Notes under the pieces: model-generated
Database searches by the model: none
What the model was told of the DNA's origin: nothing
The model's input: only the letters and a program-made list of their open reading frames with translations
Position numbers and translations under genes: made by a program
In this document: one piece after another, positions 1 through 6,277 of the stretch
Layout of the letters: each line of letters begins with the position of its first letter
Position numbering within the stretch: position 1 is the stretch's first letter
Origin: JBCBTJ01 sp039818665
GTDB taxonomy: Bacteria > Pseudomonadota > Alphaproteobacteria > Caulobacterales > Hyphomonadaceae
NCBI GenBank assembly: GCA_039818665.1
Contig: JBCBTJ010000066.1
Location: forward strand, 1-13,959
Length of the DNA: 13,959 nucleotides
Direction of reading: 5' to 3'

Positions 1-405
1 CCGCCGCCCAGCTCGACCGCCGCGCCCCGCCCGCCGCCCGGACGGTCCGGACCGGCCTGCCCGGCGAGGGGGCGAGGCGGAGTATCGCGCGGGTTGGGGA
101 GGGGGTGGATAAGTTTTGGCGCGGGCGGCGGGATGGCCTGTGGTCGCTGGGAGCTTCGTCGCCGACGATCGCGGATAGATGTCTGTTTTCGGCGGCGGAG
201 GGGACATTGGACGCCCGTAGAGAACAGGCCGAAATTCGCCGGAAGTGGTCATTGTCATGGCCTAGGGGAGAGTCTGATGGCGAGCTAATTCTCCCATCGA
301 CTTCTGGGCTTGGAGCCACGTATAAGCACTATCCGTCTCCTAAGAGGTTGCGACGCCGCACCTGTTTTGTAAGCGGGAAGGACACTTAACGGAGAAGCCC
401 TTTTT
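1..405. other. Gene-free leader region, GC-extreme at its left end
   Basis: No gene can be supported here. Two plus-strand frames are open from the left edge, to stops near 288 and 389, and a third to a stop at 110-112. Their translations are Arg/Gly/Pro-rich at first and then patternless, with no family motif. By hand count the first 60 bases are about 88% G+C, and composition then falls towards about 50% before the TspO gene. The 3' end of a GC-rich upstream gene could reach into the first ~110 bases, but this cannot be shown. A GGGAGA/TCTCCC inverted repeat (266-271 and 290-295, 18-nt loop) is the only structure seen and is probably chance. TATAAG at 321-326 resembles a -10 element but has no matching -35. 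Confidence 0.5.
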
Positions 406-891
406 TTGGAGATCTCATCCCTCGTCGCGCTCGCTGCCTTTTTCGCTGCCTGTTTTGCGGCAGCCAGCAGCGGAGCCGTCTTCAAACCGGGACTGTGGTA
501 TGAAAACCTGAAAAAGCCGCGCTGGAACCCGCCGAACTGGGCCTTTCCGGTCGTCTGGACGACCCTCTTTACAATGATGGCGGTGTCCGGCTGGCTTGTC
601 TGGCAGTCAGCGGGCGTGGCGGCCTGGCCTGCTCTGACAGTGTACGCAGTCCACCTCGTCATCAATGGGGTGTGGTCGTGGCTGTTTTTCGGCAAGCAGC
701 GGCTCGACTGGGCGATGGTTGATGTGATCTTCCTGTGGGCCATGATTGTCGCAATGATCATCGCCTTCCACCCCTATAGCGTCCTGGCCAGCTTGCTGCT
801 CACGCCTTACCTGCTCTGGGTGACAATTGCGGCTGTATTGAATTTCCGCCTGCTCCAAATGAATGGAGCAAGAGGTGTTGGTACGGCATAG
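406..891 (+). CDS. tspO: TspO/MBR family tryptophan-rich membrane protein
   Basis: TspO proteins are five-helix inner-membrane proteins that bind porphyrins and related ligands. In alphaproteobacteria such as Rhodobacter they modulate tetrapyrrole and stress responses. The 161-residue length is normal for the family. Diagnostic motifs are PGLWYENLKKPRWNPPNW at 28-45, NGVWSWLFFG at 87-96 and the C-terminal helix TPYLLW...LNF (133-147). Trp is abundant and hydrophobic segments cover most of the protein. The start is TTG at 406, because no ATG lies upstream of the first helix in frame and GGAG at 391-394 sits 11 nt before it. The gene stands alone. By hand count 421-840 is about 60% G+C, against roughly 67-77% in sample lines of other genes here, so transfer or a distinct history is possible. 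The family call is firm; the ligand is not known. Confidence 0.93.
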   Translation: MEISSLVALAAFFAACFAAASSGAVFKPGLWYENLKKPRWNPPNWAFPVVWTTLFTMMAVSGWLVWQSAGVAAWPALTVYAVHLVINGVWSWLFFGKQRLDWAMVDVIFLWAMIVAMIIAFHPYSVLASLLLTPYLLWVTIAAVLNFRLLQMNGARGVGTA

Positions 892-1043
892 GCTGCGATT
901 TCGAGCTAGACTCCGCACTCAATTAGAACGACCGGAAATCGCCGGAAGGCGACATAGCGAATAAAACTATGAGTGTCGTACTTGGGCCAAAGGCGGCCGC
1001 TAATTTCCCCTTGCTCTGTTGTCCGCCTCTGACCCAGAGCGGG

Positions 1044-1064
1044 CGCCGCGGTCGGGTCGCGGCG
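1044..1064. promoter_or_regulatory. Inverted repeat, candidate TetR operator
   Basis: The arms CGCCGCG (1044-1050) and CGCGGCG (1058-1064) are a perfect 7-bp inverted repeat around a 7-nt centre, 21 bp in total. It lies about 65 bp upstream of the TetR start. Size and symmetry fit a TetR-type operator. It lies upstream of the candidate -35, however, and an all-GC palindrome can arise by chance in such DNA. An RNA hairpin at the end of the tspO transcript is an alternative. Confidence 0.3.
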
Positions 1065-1090
1065 TGCTGTTGGCGATAGACCGCCTTCTC

Positions 1091-1121
1091 TTGCCCATGC
1101 CGTATTTCCGTGTTTTATTAT
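1091..1121 (+). promoter_or_regulatory. Candidate promoter of the TetR-dioxygenase-P450 operon, possibly leaderless
   Basis: TTGCCC (1091-1096) matches four of six -35 bases. TATTAT (1116-1121) matches five of six -10 bases. The 19-nt spacer is slightly long. Transcription starting about 7 nt after the -10 would begin at or next to the ATG at 1129. That fits the absence of any Shine-Dalgarno sequence before this gene. Confidence 0.4.
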
Positions 1122-1128
1122 CACCGTT

Positions 1129-1716
1129 ATGCCAAAAATTGTCGATCATGAAGAACGCCGCCGCGCCATCGCCAGCGCCGCGGTGGACGCCGTCGCGGCC
1201 CATGGCCTGGACGGGGTGAAACTCGCCGACATCGCCCGCGCCGCCGAGGTGACTACGGGCGCTGTCAGCCATTATTTCGAGGACAAGGACGCCGTGCTGG
1301 CCGCGGCGCTCGAAGAAGTGTGCACGCGCCTCTTCATCAAGATCGGCGAGCCGGACGGACCGCCCTCGTTCGATGATCTCGCCAGCTGTCTGCCGGACGA
1401 TGAAGAGAGCCGGAAAGAGTGGCGGGTTTGGCTCGCCTATTGGGGACGCGCGCCCTTTTCCGAGCGCCTCAGCGAGATCCACCGGCAGTATTATCTCGAG
1501 ATCGAGACGGCGGTGGTCGAGGATATTGAAGATGTGGCGGAGGATCCGCGCTTGGCGGCCGCCGCGATCATCGCGGCGATCGACGGGGTCGGCACGCGGG
1601 CGACGTTGGAGCCCGACGCCTGGCCGCCGGCGCGCCAAAGGGCGCTCTTGTGGACGCTGATCGGCCCGCTCTTTGACACGCTCACATCAAAACAAAACAG
1701 ATTGGAGGAAGTGTAA
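1129..1716 (+). CDS. TetR/AcrR family transcriptional regulator, BetI-like
   Basis: This is a predicted ligand-responsive DNA-binding repressor of 195 residues. The N-terminal helix-turn-helix runs from about residue 10 to 55, with the signature LADIARAAEVTTGAVSHYF at 32-50. The ligand-binding half has the BetI-type pattern of Trp and Tyr residues (WLAYWGRAPF at 101-110, then QYYLEIE at 120-126). BetI itself controls choline/betaine genes, but no bet gene is present here, so only the fold type is inferred. Its TAA stop overlaps the dioxygenase ATG by one base (TAATG at 1714-1718). It therefore probably regulates its own operon, responding to the substrate or product of the two oxygenases. No ribosome-binding site precedes the ATG; the next in-frame ATG would cut into the helix-turn-helix region. 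The ligand is unknown. Confidence 0.9.
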   Translation: MPKIVDHEERRRAIASAAVDAVAAHGLDGVKLADIARAAEVTTGAVSHYFEDKDAVLAAALEEVCTRLFIKIGEPDGPPSFDDLASCLPDDEESRKEWRVWLAYWGRAPFSERLSEIHRQYYLEIETAVVEDIEDVAEDPRLAAAAIIAAIDGVGTRATLEPDAWPPARQRALLWTLIGPLFDTLTSKQNRLEEV

Positions 1717-2618
1717 TGCCCAGCCTGACCCATTTGCCCGCCAGCGCCTCACCCAAACAGATCGCAGACTTGTTGCGCCAGGACGGCGCGCTGATCGTCG
1801 ATGATGTGATGAGCGCCGGCGAGCTCGCCCGGCTGAAGTCTGAGATCATGCCCTATGTGGAGGCGACGCCGGTGGGGCGCGACGATTTCACTGGGCGCAA
1901 GACGACGCGGACGGGCGCGCTGGTGGCCCGCTCTCAGGCTTGCCGGGATCTTGTCATGCACAAGCTGATCAACGGCGCGTGCCACGAATTTCTTTCGCCG
2001 TTTTGCGACCGCTACCAGCTGCACCTCACTCAGCTGATCCGCATCCAGTCCGGCCAGGGCCGTCAGCAGCTGCACCGCGATCGGCTCGCCTGGGGCGGCT
2101 ACATCCAGAACGCCATCGAGCCCCAGTGCAATACGATTTGGGCGGTGACGGACTTCACCCAAGAGAATGGCGCGACGCAGGTCGTGCCGGGCTCGAACCA
2201 TTGGGAGGACGGGCGCAAGCCGGAGCCGCACGAGATCAGCTATGCGGAGATGAAGGCGGGCTCGGTGCTCGTCTATTCCGGCTCGGTCATCCATTCAGGC
2301 GGGGAGAACAAGACAAGCGAAGACCGGATGGGGCTCAACATCACCTATTGCCTCGGCTGGCTGCGCCAGGAGGAGAACCAGTATCTCTCCTGCCCGCCGC
2401 ACATTGCGAAGGATCTGCCCGAAGCGCTGCGCGCTCTGCTCGGCTATTCCATGGGCAGCTACGCGCTCGGCTATTACACGCCGCCGCTGCCGCCCGGCGA
2501 GGGCCCGGAGGTGACGCCGCCGGAGTATATGTTCAGCGGCAAGCCGGGCGCTTGGGGGGACGATCTTCTCGAAGCGGTCCAAGCCCGCGCCGACGACGGC
2601 CCGGTGGAGGCGGCGTGA
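1716..2618 (+). CDS. Phytanoyl-CoA dioxygenase (PhyH) family Fe(II)/2-oxoglutarate oxygenase
   Basis: PhyH-family enzymes hydroxylate or otherwise oxidise small molecules using Fe(II), O2 and 2-oxoglutarate. In this 300-residue protein the probable iron ligands are His120 and Asp122 (QLHRD at 118-122) and the distal His193 (VIHSGG at 191-196). Arg204 is a candidate for binding the 2-oxoglutarate carboxylate. The jelly-roll segment NGATQVVPGSNHW (151-163) is typical of the family. The C-terminal part (RQEENQYLSCPP at 217-228) is Pro/Tyr-rich and belongs to a bacterial subgroup whose substrates I cannot name. GGAGGA at 1704-1709 is a good ribosome-binding site six bases before the ATG. Start and stop codons overlap the flanking genes by one base each, so it is translationally coupled to the TetR and P450 genes. 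Confidence 0.9.
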   Translation: MPSLTHLPASASPKQIADLLRQDGALIVDDVMSAGELARLKSEIMPYVEATPVGRDDFTGRKTTRTGALVARSQACRDLVMHKLINGACHEFLSPFCDRYQLHLTQLIRIQSGQGRQQLHRDRLAWGGYIQNAIEPQCNTIWAVTDFTQENGATQVVPGSNHWEDGRKPEPHEISYAEMKAGSVLVYSGSVIHSGGENKTSEDRMGLNITYCLGWLRQEENQYLSCPPHIAKDLPEALRALLGYSMGSYALGYYTPPLPPGEGPEVTPPEYMFSGKPGAWGDDLLEAVQARADDGPVEAA

Positions 2619-3847
2619 TGGCGGAGGTGAAGGACAAGGCGCCGATCGGTTCGATCATGGAGGTCTCAGCCCTCGACCCGGAAGCCCGCGGCGATCCGCA
2701 CCCGAAGCTCCAAGCCTTGCGCGAAGCCTGCCCTGTCTATCGCGATCAAGCGGGCAAGGCGTGGATGCTGACCCGCTATGACGATGTGCGCGCCACGGTG
2801 AACGATCGGTCCTTGTGGCGCGGGCCGAGCCGCGCGGAAAAAGGGGCGATCGTCCGCGGTCTCGATGATGGAGAAAGCGCGCGCGGCGAGGACAGCCATA
2901 GCATCCTGTTCATGGACGAGCCCGACCATTCGCGCGTGCGCCTGCCGCTCGCCAAGGCGTTTTACGGACGGATCAACGCCATGAAGGCGGAGATCGAAGC
3001 GACGATCGACAGCGTCCTCGACCGAGCGCCGCAATCGGGACGGTTCGATCTGATCTCTGAGATCGGGATCCCCGTCCCGATCCTGGTCATCGCGAAAATC
3101 CTGGGCGTCGAGGCGGAGCGCGTGGACGATTTTCGGACCTGGTCGGAGGATGTGATCCTGTCGCTGAACCCGCTGCGCACGCCTGAGGAAGAGGCGCGCC
3201 TTGAGCGCGGCAACGCGGCTCTGGAAGCCTATTTCGCCGACGCCATGGCCGATCGGCGGGCGCGCCCTCAGGACGATTTGATCACTGACATGGTCAAGCT
3301 CCAAGCCGACGGCGCGGACATCAGCGACGACGAGGTGCGGATCAATTTGGAGTCGCTGCTGATCGGCGGCAATCTCACGACCACCGATCTGATCGGCAAC
3401 GGGGTTTGGCTGTTCCTCACCCATCCCGAGGAGATGGCGAAGCTGAAGGCCGACCCTAGCCTCGCCGGCGCGGCGGTGGAGGAGATTCTGCGCTACGAAT
3501 CGCCGGTGGGCGTGACCACCCGCGTCGTGCCGGACGAGCGCGAGATCGGCGGCTGCCCGATGCATGGGCGCCACTCCGTCTGGTTTTCGCTGCATGCGGC
3601 CAATCGCGACCCCGCCGCATTCGATAATCCGGACGCGTTCAACATCACGCGCGAACACGTTTCGCATGTGGCGTTCGGCGGCGGCTCGCACATCTGCATC
3701 GGCGCGCCGCTCGCCCGGCTGGAGGCGCGGCGCGTGTTCGAAGACATTTTCACGCGCTATCCGAACATGACCCTGCCCGACCAGGAGCTGACCTGGCGGA
3801 CGCTGCCCTTTTTCCGCGGCTTGGAAGCGCTCGAAGTCGACGTCTAG
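2618..3847 (+). CDS. Cytochrome P450
   Basis: This is a soluble, bacterial class I-type P450 monooxygenase of 409 residues, the usual length. The haem-binding loop FGGGSHICIG (353-362) carries the proximal Cys360 and is followed by APLAR. The K-helix ExxR is Glu289-Arg292. The I-helix oxygen-activation motif is GGNLTTTD (250-257). MDEPDHSRVR (99-108) matches the conserved C-helix region. ATG 2618 is chosen because it overlaps the dioxygenase stop (TGATG) and has GGAGG at 2606-2610. The same frame is open back to 1940, but that extension is only a shadow of the dioxygenase gene. No ferredoxin or reductase gene is adjacent, so electrons must come from elsewhere in the genome. Substrate and CYP family are unknown; the operon suggests the same or a sequential substrate as the dioxygenase. 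Confidence 0.96.
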   Translation: MAEVKDKAPIGSIMEVSALDPEARGDPHPKLQALREACPVYRDQAGKAWMLTRYDDVRATVNDRSLWRGPSRAEKGAIVRGLDDGESARGEDSHSILFMDEPDHSRVRLPLAKAFYGRINAMKAEIEATIDSVLDRAPQSGRFDLISEIGIPVPILVIAKILGVEAERVDDFRTWSEDVILSLNPLRTPEEEARLERGNAALEAYFADAMADRRARPQDDLITDMVKLQADGADISDDEVRINLESLLIGGNLTTTDLIGNGVWLFLTHPEEMAKLKADPSLAGAAVEEILRYESPVGVTTRVVPDEREIGGCPMHGRHSVWFSLHAANRDPAAFDNPDAFNITREHVSHVAFGGGSHICIGAPLARLEARRVFEDIFTRYPNMTLPDQELTWRTLPFFRGLEALEVDV

Positions 3848-3958
3848 CAGCTTCGCTTCGGCCGGCTCCAGACAGCGCCTTCCGATCGCGCCCCGATCTT
3901 TGATGGGGCGGCGCCGTCGCCGCGCGCCCCGCCTATCCAAGAATTTAGAAAATCCCTA
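3848..3958. other. Spacer between the P450 gene and the BlaI promoter
   Basis: The spacer is GC-rich at first and then AT-rich near 3940-3958, where it may act as an UP-like element for the following promoter. A CGCCCC/GGGGCG pair (3889-3894 and 3905-3910) could form a short hairpin, but it lacks a U-tract and is a weak terminator candidate. Confidence 0.35.
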
Positions 3959-3988
3959 TTGACCACATTTGTAGTCTTAGCTTATGGA
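3959..3988 (+). promoter_or_regulatory. Candidate promoter of the blaI-blaR1-like operon
   Basis: TTGACC (3959-3964) is a near-consensus -35, and TATGGA (3983-3988) is the best -10 at an 18-nt spacing, though only three of six bases match. The AT-rich stretch upstream supports it. The two BlaI dyads overlap the -35 and the -10/start region, the arrangement expected for repression. The exact start site is inferred. Confidence 0.5.
3961..3976. promoter_or_regulatory. BlaI-type operator 1
   Basis: GACCACATTTGTAGTC is a dyad with a single mismatch between its arms. It shows the TACA...TGTA type of core known from BlaI/MecI operators. It overlaps the spacer and -35 region of the candidate promoter. 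Together with operator 2 it points to the consensus GACTACAnnTGTAGTC. Confidence 0.75.
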
Positions 3989-4002
3989 CTACACCCGTAG
4001 TC
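3987..4002. promoter_or_regulatory. BlaI-type operator 2
   Basis: GACTACACCCGTAGTC is a second dyad of the same consensus, again with one arm mismatch. Its centre lies 26 bp downstream of the first, about 2.5 helical turns. It would cover the transcription start. It also lies after the ATG at 3984, which argues that this upstream ATG is not the real BlaI start. Confidence 0.75.
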
Positions 4003-4025
4003 AATCTAGCGCGCCGGGAGCCGCC

Positions 4026-4388
4026 ATGCAGATCACGCCCGCTGAGTTGGAAATCATGAACGTGCTCTGGCGCGCGCCCGGCCTCGGGGCCGCGGAGATC
4101 GCCGACGCGCTCAAGGACGACAAGTCCTGGAACATTCGCACCATCAAGACATTGCTTGCGCGGCTCGTTGAAAAAGGCGCGCTGACGACGGAGCAAGACG
4201 GCCGGCGCTACCTCTACCGGCCCGCCGTCGAGCAAGGCGCATATCAGAAGAAAGAGGCCGGCCGACTGGTCGACCGCCTCTTCGGCGGCCGCGCCGCGCC
4301 GCTCGTCGCCCACCTCGCCGACGCGCGAGGCCTTGATGAAGATGACATCGCCGAGCTCGAAGCCCTGCTCGGCAAGCTGAAGAAGTGA
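4026..4388 (+). CDS. BlaI/MecI/CopY-family transcriptional repressor
   Basis: This is a predicted dimeric winged-helix repressor of 120 residues, the normal family length. The N-terminal domain (about 1-75) contains ITPAELEIMNVLW (3-15), then WNIRTIKTLLARLVEKG (34-50) as the recognition region, then a wing with RRYLYRP (59-65). The C-terminal helices (75-120) fit the dimerisation and protease-sensitive part. I start it at ATG 4026, with GGGAG at 4016-4020. An ATG at 3984 in the same frame would add 14 residues unlike the family and would place operator 2 inside the gene. The gene overlaps or abuts the M56 protease gene. In known BlaI/BlaR1 systems the repressor binds dyads in its own promoter and is removed through the protease; that is the likely scheme here. 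The regulated targets need not be beta-lactamases, since none is encoded nearby. Confidence 0.9.
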   Translation: MQITPAELEIMNVLWRAPGLGAAEIADALKDDKSWNIRTIKTLLARLVEKGALTTEQDGRRYLYRPAVEQGAYQKKEAGRLVDRLFGGRAAPLVAHLADARGLDEDDIAELEALLGKLKK

Positions 4389-4396
4389 GGCCAGTC

Positions 4397-6238
4397 ATGG
4401 ATTGGGGGTTCCTTACAACGCACGCCGCGCAAACGACGATCGCCGTCAGCGCGCTCATCGTCTTGGTCCTGTTGGTCCGCAAACCTTTCGCCAAACGCTT
4501 CGGCGCGAAAGCCGCCTACGCGCTTTGGCTCGCGCCGACGATCCGGCTCTTCCTGCCGCCGCTGCCGCCGGGCTGGGGCGTGTTCAAAGCGCCGTCCGCC
4601 GCATCGGAGCCGACGACCCAACTCATTGTGCCGGCCGCTGAGGTCGCGGCGCCGGCGCTCGCCGCGCCGAGCGGGCCGGTTTTGACCGCCCCGCCGCCTG
4701 CGCCGACGCCCAGCGCGCCGGCGGAGGTGGTTCAGCTAGCGGCAGAGCCATCCTTCAACGAACCCCTGCTGTTCGCCGCCGTGTGGTTTGCGGGCGCGGC
4801 GCTGCTGCTGGGCCGGAACCTCTATCGGCAATGGTCCTTCTCACGCTTGATCGCCGACGATTCGGACGCGCCGTCCGACGCGATCCTCGCTGAAACGCGG
4901 GCGATCGAACGGCGACTGAAGCTGAAGAAGCCCGTGGAGGTTCGCACGAGCTTGCTGTGCAGCGGACCGCTCGTCACCGGCGTCGCCCGGCCGATCATCC
5001 TGCTGCCGGCCTGGTTCGAAACCGATTATTCGCCGAAGGAGCGGCGCGACGCGCTGACCCACGAGCTGATGCATGTGCGCCGGCGGGACCTTTGGGCGCT
5101 GCAAATCGCCAACGTGTTCCTGGCGCTGCAATGGTTCAATCCGCTCGCCTACCTCGCCATGCGCACCTTTCGCGTGGATCAGGAGGCGGCCTGCGACGCC
5201 GACGTGCTGCGCAAGGGCGCGTCTTCGCCGCAGGCTTATGGCCGGACCTTGCTGAAAGCCGCTCGCCTGTCGCGTCCGTCCGACGGCGCCTATGCGGCGG
5301 CCAGCCTCACCCTTTCGCATCCCATAAAAGAAAGACTGATCATGATGCAGACGCCTCTCCCCAATTTCAGCCGGCGCTTGGTGGGCGGCGCGCTTTCAGC
5401 GACCGTCGGCGCGGCCGCTCTGCTCGCCTCGGCCTCCAGCGTCGTCGCTCAGGAGGACGTTCGGCCAGATCAGGAGCGCGAGCACCGTCACATCCACCTC
5501 TCCTCCGATCACGGCTTGGGCGAGGATCGGCACATGGTGTTGCTCGGCGATCCGTTCGAAGCGCTGCATCCGCGGTTCAAAGCGCTGGGCGAAATGGACT
5601 TCAGCAATTTCGACATGAAGTTCGACTTCGATTTCAACGTTCCAAACATCGATATGTCCGACCTCAATATCTCGGTCGACATCGACGGGGCCGCGATCGC
5701 CGCGCAGATCCAAGCAGTGAATGGGCTGGCGAGCGGCATCGTGGTGAATGTTCTGGACGACGAGGACATCGCGACGATCACCTTGAACGGCGAGACCTTC
5801 AAACTGCCGCGCGATGAAGCCGCGTTCGAAGCCGCCATCGAAAGCTTCGTCGAGGATTTCGAACCGCAGATCGAAGCCTGGGCGGAGAACATCGAGGTGC
5901 GCGCCGAAGCTTGGGCCGAAGAATACGAAGCCAAAGCCGAGGCTTGGTCCGAAGAGTTCGAAGAGCGCTTCGGCGACGAATTCGAAAGCGAAGTGGACGG
6001 CGCGGCGGATGTCGTGAAGAGCCTCGCCGACCAGTGCGGCTCGCGCAGCTTGGACACTCTTGATCCGGAAATCGTGTCGGCGACCGACGCGCAATCCGGC
6101 GAGGTCTACCGCGCGCTTTGCCTGAATGGCCCGAAGGACCGACTGCAGTCGGAAGAAGTGGAGGGCTATGTCCGCGCGAATCCGGAGCTAAGCGAAGATG
6201 AGAAGGACGCCTTTTTCCAGCGCGTCTGGCGCAACTGA
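4397..6238 (+). CDS. BlaR1-like M56 membrane metalloprotease with an atypical acidic C-terminal domain
   Basis: M56 proteases of the BlaR1/MecR1 type are membrane zinc proteases that relay an external signal to a BlaI repressor. In this 613-residue protein the zinc motif is HELMH (222-226), with Glu263 in QEAACDADV as probable third ligand. Helices are near 12-28, 122-139, 235-255 and 328-351, with a Pro/Ala-rich linker at 65-115. After the last helix there is no penicillin-binding-type sensor (no SxxK serine motif in a recognisable context). Instead there is an acidic, Asp/Phe-rich stretch (380-430) and three 11-residue Glu/Ala/Trp repeats (493-525). The start at ATG 4397 has GAGG at 4387-4390. 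A GTG at 4385 overlapping the blaI stop would add four residues and is also possible. The periplasmic ligand is unknown. Confidence 0.88.
   Translation: MDWGFLTTHAAQTTIAVSALIVLVLLVRKPFAKRFGAKAAYALWLAPTIRLFLPPLPPGWGVFKAPSAASEPTTQLIVPAAEVAAPALAAPSGPVLTAPPPAPTPSAPAEVVQLAAEPSFNEPLLFAAVWFAGAALLLGRNLYRQWSFSRLIADDSDAPSDAILAETRAIERRLKLKKPVEVRTSLLCSGPLVTGVARPIILLPAWFETDYSPKERRDALTHELMHVRRRDLWALQIANVFLALQWFNPLAYLAMRTFRVDQEAACDADVLRKGASSPQAYGRTLLKAARLSRPSDGAYAAASLTLSHPIKERLIMMQTPLPNFSRRLVGGALSATVGAAALLASASSVVAQEDVRPDQEREHRHIHLSSDHGLGEDRHMVLLGDPFEALHPRFKALGEMDFSNFDMKFDFDFNVPNIDMSDLNISVDIDGAAIAAQIQAVNGLASGIVVNVLDDEDIATITLNGETFKLPRDEAAFEAAIESFVEDFEPQIEAWAENIEVRAEAWAEEYEAKAEAWSEEFEERFGDEFESEVDGAADVVKSLADQCGSRSLDTLDPEIVSATDAQSGEVYRALCLNGPKDRLQSEEVEGYVRANPELSEDEKDAFFQRVWRN
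5873..5971 (+). repeat. Three 33-bp coding repeats (11-residue units)
   Basis: Units at 5873-5905, 5906-5938 and 5939-5971 encode EAWAENIEVRA, EAWAEEYEAKA and EAWSEEFEERF. Codons differ between units (gaa/gag, gcc/gct), so the repeat is conserved at protein level more than at DNA level. An 11-residue periodicity suits a right-handed coiled coil or an amphipathic helix rich in Glu with regularly placed Trp and aromatic residues. Confidence 0.85.
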
Positions 6239-6251
6239 TGCGGCGCTGAGA

Positions 6252-6276
6252 CGGTTTCGAAACACGAACGAAACCG
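6252..6276. terminator. Hairpin between convergent genes, candidate bidirectional terminator
   Basis: The arms CGGTTTCG (6252-6259) and CGAAACCG (6269-6276) form a perfect 8-bp stem with a 9-nt loop. It lies exactly between the stops of the M56 protease gene and the opposing Nudix gene. No U-tract follows on either strand, so it may end transcripts only weakly or stabilise 3' ends. Confidence 0.5.
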
Positions 6277-6277
6277 A

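Larger units (their letters stand above)
892..1128. other. Intergenic region between tspO and the TetR gene
   Basis: This 237-bp gap holds no convincing gene. The overlapping short frames are on both strands and match nothing. It contains a 7-bp perfect inverted repeat (1044-1064) and a promoter-like pair just before the TetR ATG (1091-1121), listed separately. No Rho-independent terminator with a U-tract follows tspO. Confidence 0.6.

Noticed and set aside
265..295. GGGAGA/TCTCCC inverted repeat
   Set aside because: The 18-nt loop, short stem and lack of a U-tract make it unlikely to be a terminator or operator.
94..389. Two short plus-strand frames before tspO
   Set aside because: They overlap each other, match nothing and have no ribosome-binding site. 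Composition changes sharply within them.
1940..2617. In-frame extension of the P450 reading frame by 226 codons
   Set aside because: It is an out-of-frame shadow of the dioxygenase gene, rich in Arg and Ala with no family motif. The ATG at 2618 has a strong ribosome-binding site and gives a normal-length P450.
3889..3910. CGCCCC/GGGGCG hairpin after the P450 gene
   Set aside because: The stem is short, with mismatches beyond it and no U-tract. Not called as a terminator.
2666..3940. 424-codon minus-strand frame opposite the P450 gene
   Set aside because: Long antisense frames are expected in GC-rich coding DNA. The translation is Arg/Asp/Ala-rich without motifs, while the plus strand encodes a clear P450.
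3984..4025. Upstream ATG for the BlaI gene
   Set aside because: It lies between the two operator dyads, within the promoter, and adds residues not typical of the family. ATG 4026 has GGGAG in front of it.
5396..6094. Minus-strand frames opposite the C-terminal half of the M56 protease gene
   Set aside because: Their apparent Phe/Glu repeats are only the complement of the acidic repeats in the protease gene.
4397..6238. Beta-lactam resistance locus
   Set aside because: The BlaI/BlaR family pair suggests it, but the protease lacks a penicillin-binding sensor and no beta-lactamase or PBP gene is in the window.
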